Source of the DNA: JAVVUJ01 sp964582545
GTDB taxonomy: Bacteria; Bacillota; Clostridia; Peptostreptococcales; Anaerovoracaceae
DNA length: 54,102 nucleotides
NCBI GenBank assembly: GCA_964582545.1
Contig: CAZOSB010000017.1
Coordinates: 1-54,102 of the forward strand
Reading direction: 5' to 3'
Shown: piece after piece, positions 51,100 to 54,102 of the stretch
Numbering within the stretch: the stretch's first letter is position 1
Layout: each line of letters begins with the position of its first letter
Notes under the pieces: model-generated
Database searches by the model: none
Seen by the model: only the letters and a program-made list of their open reading frames with translations
Told to the model about the DNA's origin: nothing
Program-made: the position numbers and the translations under genes

Positions 51100-51639
51100 A
51101 TGGGAAGAAATAGTAGATTCAGAAGGAGCCGGAGGGGTACAGGCAGTGGGGTATTGTCCCTGTTTATAGCGCTTATCTTAGCTGTGGCCGTTGGTTATAC
51201 GGGAACAAAGTATCTGGTATATCCTCTCTTGCTTCAAGGGAAAAGTTTGGACAATGTTCAAGAGACGGTTAAGCCTGTAGAAATAACAGAGCCTATAGAT
51301 ACCATCAAGACGGAAGGGACGGGAAATGTAGAAGCCACCTCTGAAGTTGCGATTGTACCGAATCCTACTACGGGACTTCCTCAGGAAGTAATCTCCGACG
51401 GACAGAATATACAGGAAAAAGTAAGTGGCTACGCTTTACAATACGGTATTTTTTCCGATAAAGCCACGGCTACGGAGAGAGTAAAGGAGTTGTCCCAAAA
51501 AGGCATCAACGTTTATGTCTTTGAAACAAATACGGAGTTTAAAGTAATGGGCAATGCCTATCAATCAAAAGAAAAAGCTGCCAATGCATCGGATATCCTA
51601 CAAAAGGGAGGTGTCGACGTGGAGGTAGTGGATTATTAG
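51100..51639 (+). CDS. Membrane-anchored SPOR-domain protein
   Basis: This is a 179-residue protein. A basic N-terminus (GRNSRFRRSRRGTG) leads to a helix (GVLSLFIALILAVAVGYTGT), then a polar linker (about 45-108) and a C-terminal SPOR-like domain with YALQYGIFSDKATATERVKE, GINVYVFE and FKVMGNAYQSKEKA. SPOR domains bind denuded septal peptidoglycan or act in spore cortex remodelling. I use the ATG at 51100 after GAGGGA; the ATG at 51085 includes that ribosome site. It lies 8 bp before rarA. Confidence 0.86.
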   Translation: MGRNSRFRRSRRGTGSGVLSLFIALILAVAVGYTGTKYLVYPLLLQGKSLDNVQETVKPVEITEPIDTIKTEGTGNVEATSEVAIVPNPTTGLPQEVISDGQNIQEKVSGYALQYGIFSDKATATERVKELSQKGINVYVFETNTEFKVMGNAYQSKEKAANASDILQKGGVDVEVVDY

Positions 51640-51647
51640 GAGTTTTC

Positions 51648-52919
51648 ATGATACCCTTATCCACAAGAATGCGACCCAGTGCCTTGGATGACTTTGTAGG
51701 TCAAAAACATTTTATGTACCAAGGATCCTTGCTTTATAACAGCATAAAGAATAAGACCTTTGATTCAGCTATATTTTTTGGACCTTCGGGAACGGGAAAG
51801 ACCACCTTGGCCAGGATCATTGCTGGAGAGATGGACTCCGAATATAGTGAAATCAATGCTTCTGTGGTGGGTACTAAAGAATTAAAAGAAATTTTAGAAA
51901 AAGCAAAATTCAAATTTTACGGATTGCAGAATAAAAATACCTACCTGTATGTGGACGAGTTTCACAGATGGAATAAACTGCAACAGGATTCCCTCTTGAA
52001 GGCATTGGAAGAAGGGGTGATTCGTTTTATCGGCAGTACTACAGAGAACCCTTACTTCTCCATCAATAATGCCATTCTCAGCAGGATTGGTTCCATTTAC
52101 GAGTTTAAAAGATTAAGTCCCGAGGATATCTATCAAGTTTTAGTAAAAACTTTGGCAGATAAGGATCGAGGGTTGGGTAAGCTGAAGCTTTTATATGATG
52201 AAGATGCGTTGAGGATGTTGTCGGATTTGTCGGGAGGTGACGCCAGAATTGCGCTGGATACCTTGGGCTTCATATCGGAAAACATTGAAATTGGGGGCAT
52301 GGTGGACAAGTCGATGGTGGGGGAAGCCATGCAGCGCCAGACTACCTTCTATGATAAAAAAGAGGATAAATACAATTTGCTTTCAGCACTTCAAAAATCC
52401 GTTCGTGGAAGCGATCCCCACGCTGCAGTCCATTATTTGGCCAGATTGATCGATGGTGGTGCAGATGTAAACACTATCGGAAGGAGGTTGCTGGTCATGG
52501 CCAGCGAAGATGTGGGAATGGCTTACCCAAGTGCCATATCCGTAGTGACAAGCTGTGTGCAGGGAGCACAGATGGTAGGACTTCCGGAGGCCTCCATACT
52601 GCTTTCTCAAGCGGTCATATTGCTCGCCTCTTCTCCTAAATCTAACGCTAGCTGTGTAGCACTGGGTAAAGCGATGCATGATCTCCATACCTTGCCCATA
52701 GATGACGTTCCCGATCACTTAAAGGATTCCCATTATTCCGGGGCAAAAAAACGGGGGATCGGATTAGATTACAAATATCCTCATGCCTATGGTGGATACG
52801 TGAAGCAGCAATACTTACCAGACAATCTGCATAAAAAGGGAACCCGTTATTATGAACCTACAGAAAATGGAAAGGAAGGAGCTTTTAAAAGATTTCTGGA
52901 AAGCTTAAATGATAAATGA
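51648..52919 (+). CDS. rarA: Replication-associated recombination ATPase RarA/MgsA
   Basis: This AAA+ clamp-loader-like ATPase of 423 residues acts at stalled replication forks. RPSALDDFVGQKH is the family N-terminus, Walker A is GPSGTGKTTLARII, and the Walker B region is YLYVDEFHRWNKLQQD. The sensor GSTTENPYFSINNAILSRI and the C-terminal helical domain (SSPKSNASCVALGKAMHDL) are normal. AGGAG lies upstream. Its last codon overlaps the ispH start (ATGA). Confidence 0.96.
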   Translation: MIPLSTRMRPSALDDFVGQKHFMYQGSLLYNSIKNKTFDSAIFFGPSGTGKTTLARIIAGEMDSEYSEINASVVGTKELKEILEKAKFKFYGLQNKNTYLYVDEFHRWNKLQQDSLLKALEEGVIRFIGSTTENPYFSINNAILSRIGSIYEFKRLSPEDIYQVLVKTLADKDRGLGKLKLLYDEDALRMLSDLSGGDARIALDTLGFISENIEIGGMVDKSMVGEAMQRQTTFYDKKEDKYNLLSALQKSVRGSDPHAAVHYLARLIDGGADVNTIGRRLLVMASEDVGMAYPSAISVVTSCVQGAQMVGLPEASILLSQAVILLASSPKSNASCVALGKAMHDLHTLPIDDVPDHLKDSHYSGAKKRGIGLDYKYPHAYGGYVKQQYLPDNLHKKGTRYYEPTENGKEGAFKRFLESLNDK

Positions 52920-54102
52920 AAGTACAAGTAGCTAAAAATTCCGGATTTTGTTTTGGAGTGAGGGAGGCCATCAAAAAGACGGAAGATGCATTGGAACAAT
53001 ATCGGGGCACCGGTAGAAAGATTTACACCTGTGGACCTTTAATACACAATAAATCCGTAACAGGGGAATTGACAGAAAAAGGCGCTTGTATTTTAAAGGA
53101 TTTGGATCAGGCGGAGCAAGGGGATCTTGTCATTGTCAGATCTCACGGAGAAACGGAAGCTTTTTACAGAGAAGCAACTCAAAGGAATATTGAAATCTTA
53201 GATGCCACCTGCCCCTTTGTAAAAAAGATCCAGGCCCTCGTCCACCGAGCAAGAAAAGCAGGTAAAAAAATAGTAGTTATTGGCAATAAGGATCATCCGG
53301 AAGTAGTGGGAATAAACGGATGGTGCGATAATGCGGCTATGATTATCAATGATATTTCACAAATAGATAATATTGCTAAGGATAATTTATTCTTAGTGGC
53401 TCAAACTACAATAACTGAAGAAAAATTCCATAACATTACCGGTTTCTTTCAAAAAAATGGATATGATATTGAAATTCATAATACCATATGCAACGCTACT
53501 TCTGAAAGACAGAAAAGTTGCATGGAGACTGCAAAAAAATCCGACCTGATGATTATAATTGGGGACAAGGATAGCTCAAATAGCAAAAATTTGTATGAAA
53601 TTTCAAAAAAATATTGCAAAAATACGATTTTTATTGAAAATATTGATAATTTACCATTGAAAGAAGTCGAAAAATGTAATAAAATAGGGATTGCGGCAGG
53701 TGCTTCAACACCTGAACGTATTATTAAGGAGGTTACTGCTACCATGAGTGAAGTTAACACTGAAAACAACGAACACGATGAACACAACACCATGCAAGAC
53801 TTAATGGAGGAAATTGAGAAATCATTAAGATTGCCACGCAGCGGAGAAATTGTCACCGGGGAAGTCATACTAGTTTCCGATAGGGAAATTATTATCAATT
53901 TAGGCTGTAAAAAAGATGGGGTAATCCCCAAAGATGAAATGGTTTTAGAACCAGATCAAAAATTAAAGGATCTGTTTAAGGAAGGTGACCTAGTTCAGGC
54001 TAAGGTATTAAAAACAGATGATGGGGATGGTAACATTTTACTTTCAAAGAGAAAAGTAGAAGTTAACGAGCATTGGGATGAAATTAATGAAGCGTTAGAT
54101 AG
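52916..54102 (+). CDS. ispH: IspH-ribosomal S1 fusion (cut by window end)
   Basis: One open frame of 395 visible codons joins HMBPP reductase to a ribosomal S1-type RNA-binding part. IspH makes IPP and DMAPP in the last step of the MEP isoprenoid pathway with a [4Fe-4S] cluster; its cysteines are C12 (SGFCFGV), C99 (DATCPFVKK) and C192 (NTICNATSERQ). IspH ends near 275 (AGASTPERIIKEVTATM). A polar linker precedes the first S1 domain (SGEIVTGEVILVSDREIIIN, LGCKKDGVIPKDEM). Such fusions are known in Clostridia; further S1 domains should lie beyond the window. An internal AAGGAGGT precedes Met277. Confidence 0.95.
   Translation, partial: MKVQVAKNSGFCFGVREAIKKTEDALEQYRGTGRKIYTCGPLIHNKSVTGELTEKGACILKDLDQAEQGDLVIVRSHGETEAFYREATQRNIEILDATCPFVKKIQALVHRARKAGKKIVVIGNKDHPEVVGINGWCDNAAMIINDISQIDNIAKDNLFLVAQTTITEEKFHNITGFFQKNGYDIEIHNTICNATSERQKSCMETAKKSDLMIIIGDKDSSNSKNLYEISKKYCKNTIFIENIDNLPLKEVEKCNKIGIAAGASTPERIIKEVTATMSEVNTENNEHDEHNTMQDLMEEIEKSLRLPRSGEIVTGEVILVSDREIIINLGCKKDGVIPKDEMVLEPDQKLKDLFKEGDLVQAKVLKTDDGDGNILLSKRKVEVNEHWDEINEALD

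Overview
The window is about 54 kb of AT-rich, densely packed DNA from what looks like a spore-forming, anaerobic Clostridia-class Firmicute. The case rests on the sporulation-associated genes yqfC, yqfD and a YlmC/YmxH-type PRC-barrel gene, a TepA-type ClpP homologue, an IspH-ribosomal protein S1 fusion, a single-chain glycyl-tRNA synthetase, pyruvate phosphate dikinase, a corrinoid-enzyme reactivation pair, strong AGGAGG ribosome sites and frequent TTG starts. I cannot name the genus. I see no tRNA, rRNA, CRISPR array, prophage, insertion sequence or replication origin. Both window ends cut a gene: a histidine kinase on the left and the IspH-S1 fusion on the right.

Region 1 (1-8.4 kb): a two-component system with a small secreted DUF2680 protein (minus strand), DNA polymerase IV, a small conserved protein behind a striking double palindrome, a membrane HD-GYP protein, and a minus-strand pair coupling an alkylsulfatase to a TauE/SafE anion exporter. 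Region 2 (8.4-24.3 kb): accessory and regulatory genes. Two GntR(YtrA-type)/ABC-transporter operons each have an operator-like palindrome over their own promoter. There is also a TetR-controlled ABC/HlyD export operon, an amino-acid permease, an orphan HicB antitoxin beside a hicA remnant, a PAS-HD-GYP-PAS protein, a polysaccharide deacetylase, the tRNA-modifying enzyme MtaB, a HIT protein, then rpsU-yqeY.

Region 3 (24.4-40.2 kb): a stalk-domain secreted protein, an LCP cell-wall ligase, and a compact conserved cluster yqfC-yqfD-phoH-ybeY-cdd-era-recO, followed by a UBA-like/DUF4342 gene, glyS, ppdK, the corrinoid reactivation pair, a PRC-barrel gene and tepA. Region 4 (40.2-48.5 kb): a nine-gene tight-adherence (Tad/Flp) pilus locus of Gram-positive type behind a perfect-consensus promoter. 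It runs tadZ, tadA, tadB, tadC, flp, tadE, a DUF5702 gene, a second tadE-like gene and a DUF6382-like gene. Two of its proteins are unusual: TadC carries a ~200-residue extracytoplasmic insert with an Ig-like segment, and the second TadE carries two exact copies of an H-x3-C-x22-C-x2-C metal-site motif. Region 5 (48.5-54.1 kb): polyamine synthesis (speD, speE), a DUF308 membrane protein, a SPOR-domain protein, rarA, and the start of the IspH-S1 fusion.

The best candidates for something undescribed are the two modified Tad components, the cysteine-rich corrinoid reactivation pair, the cysteine-bearing PAS/HD-GYP protein and the alkylsulfatase-exporter couple. All functions are read from motifs and family knowledge; no database search was run.
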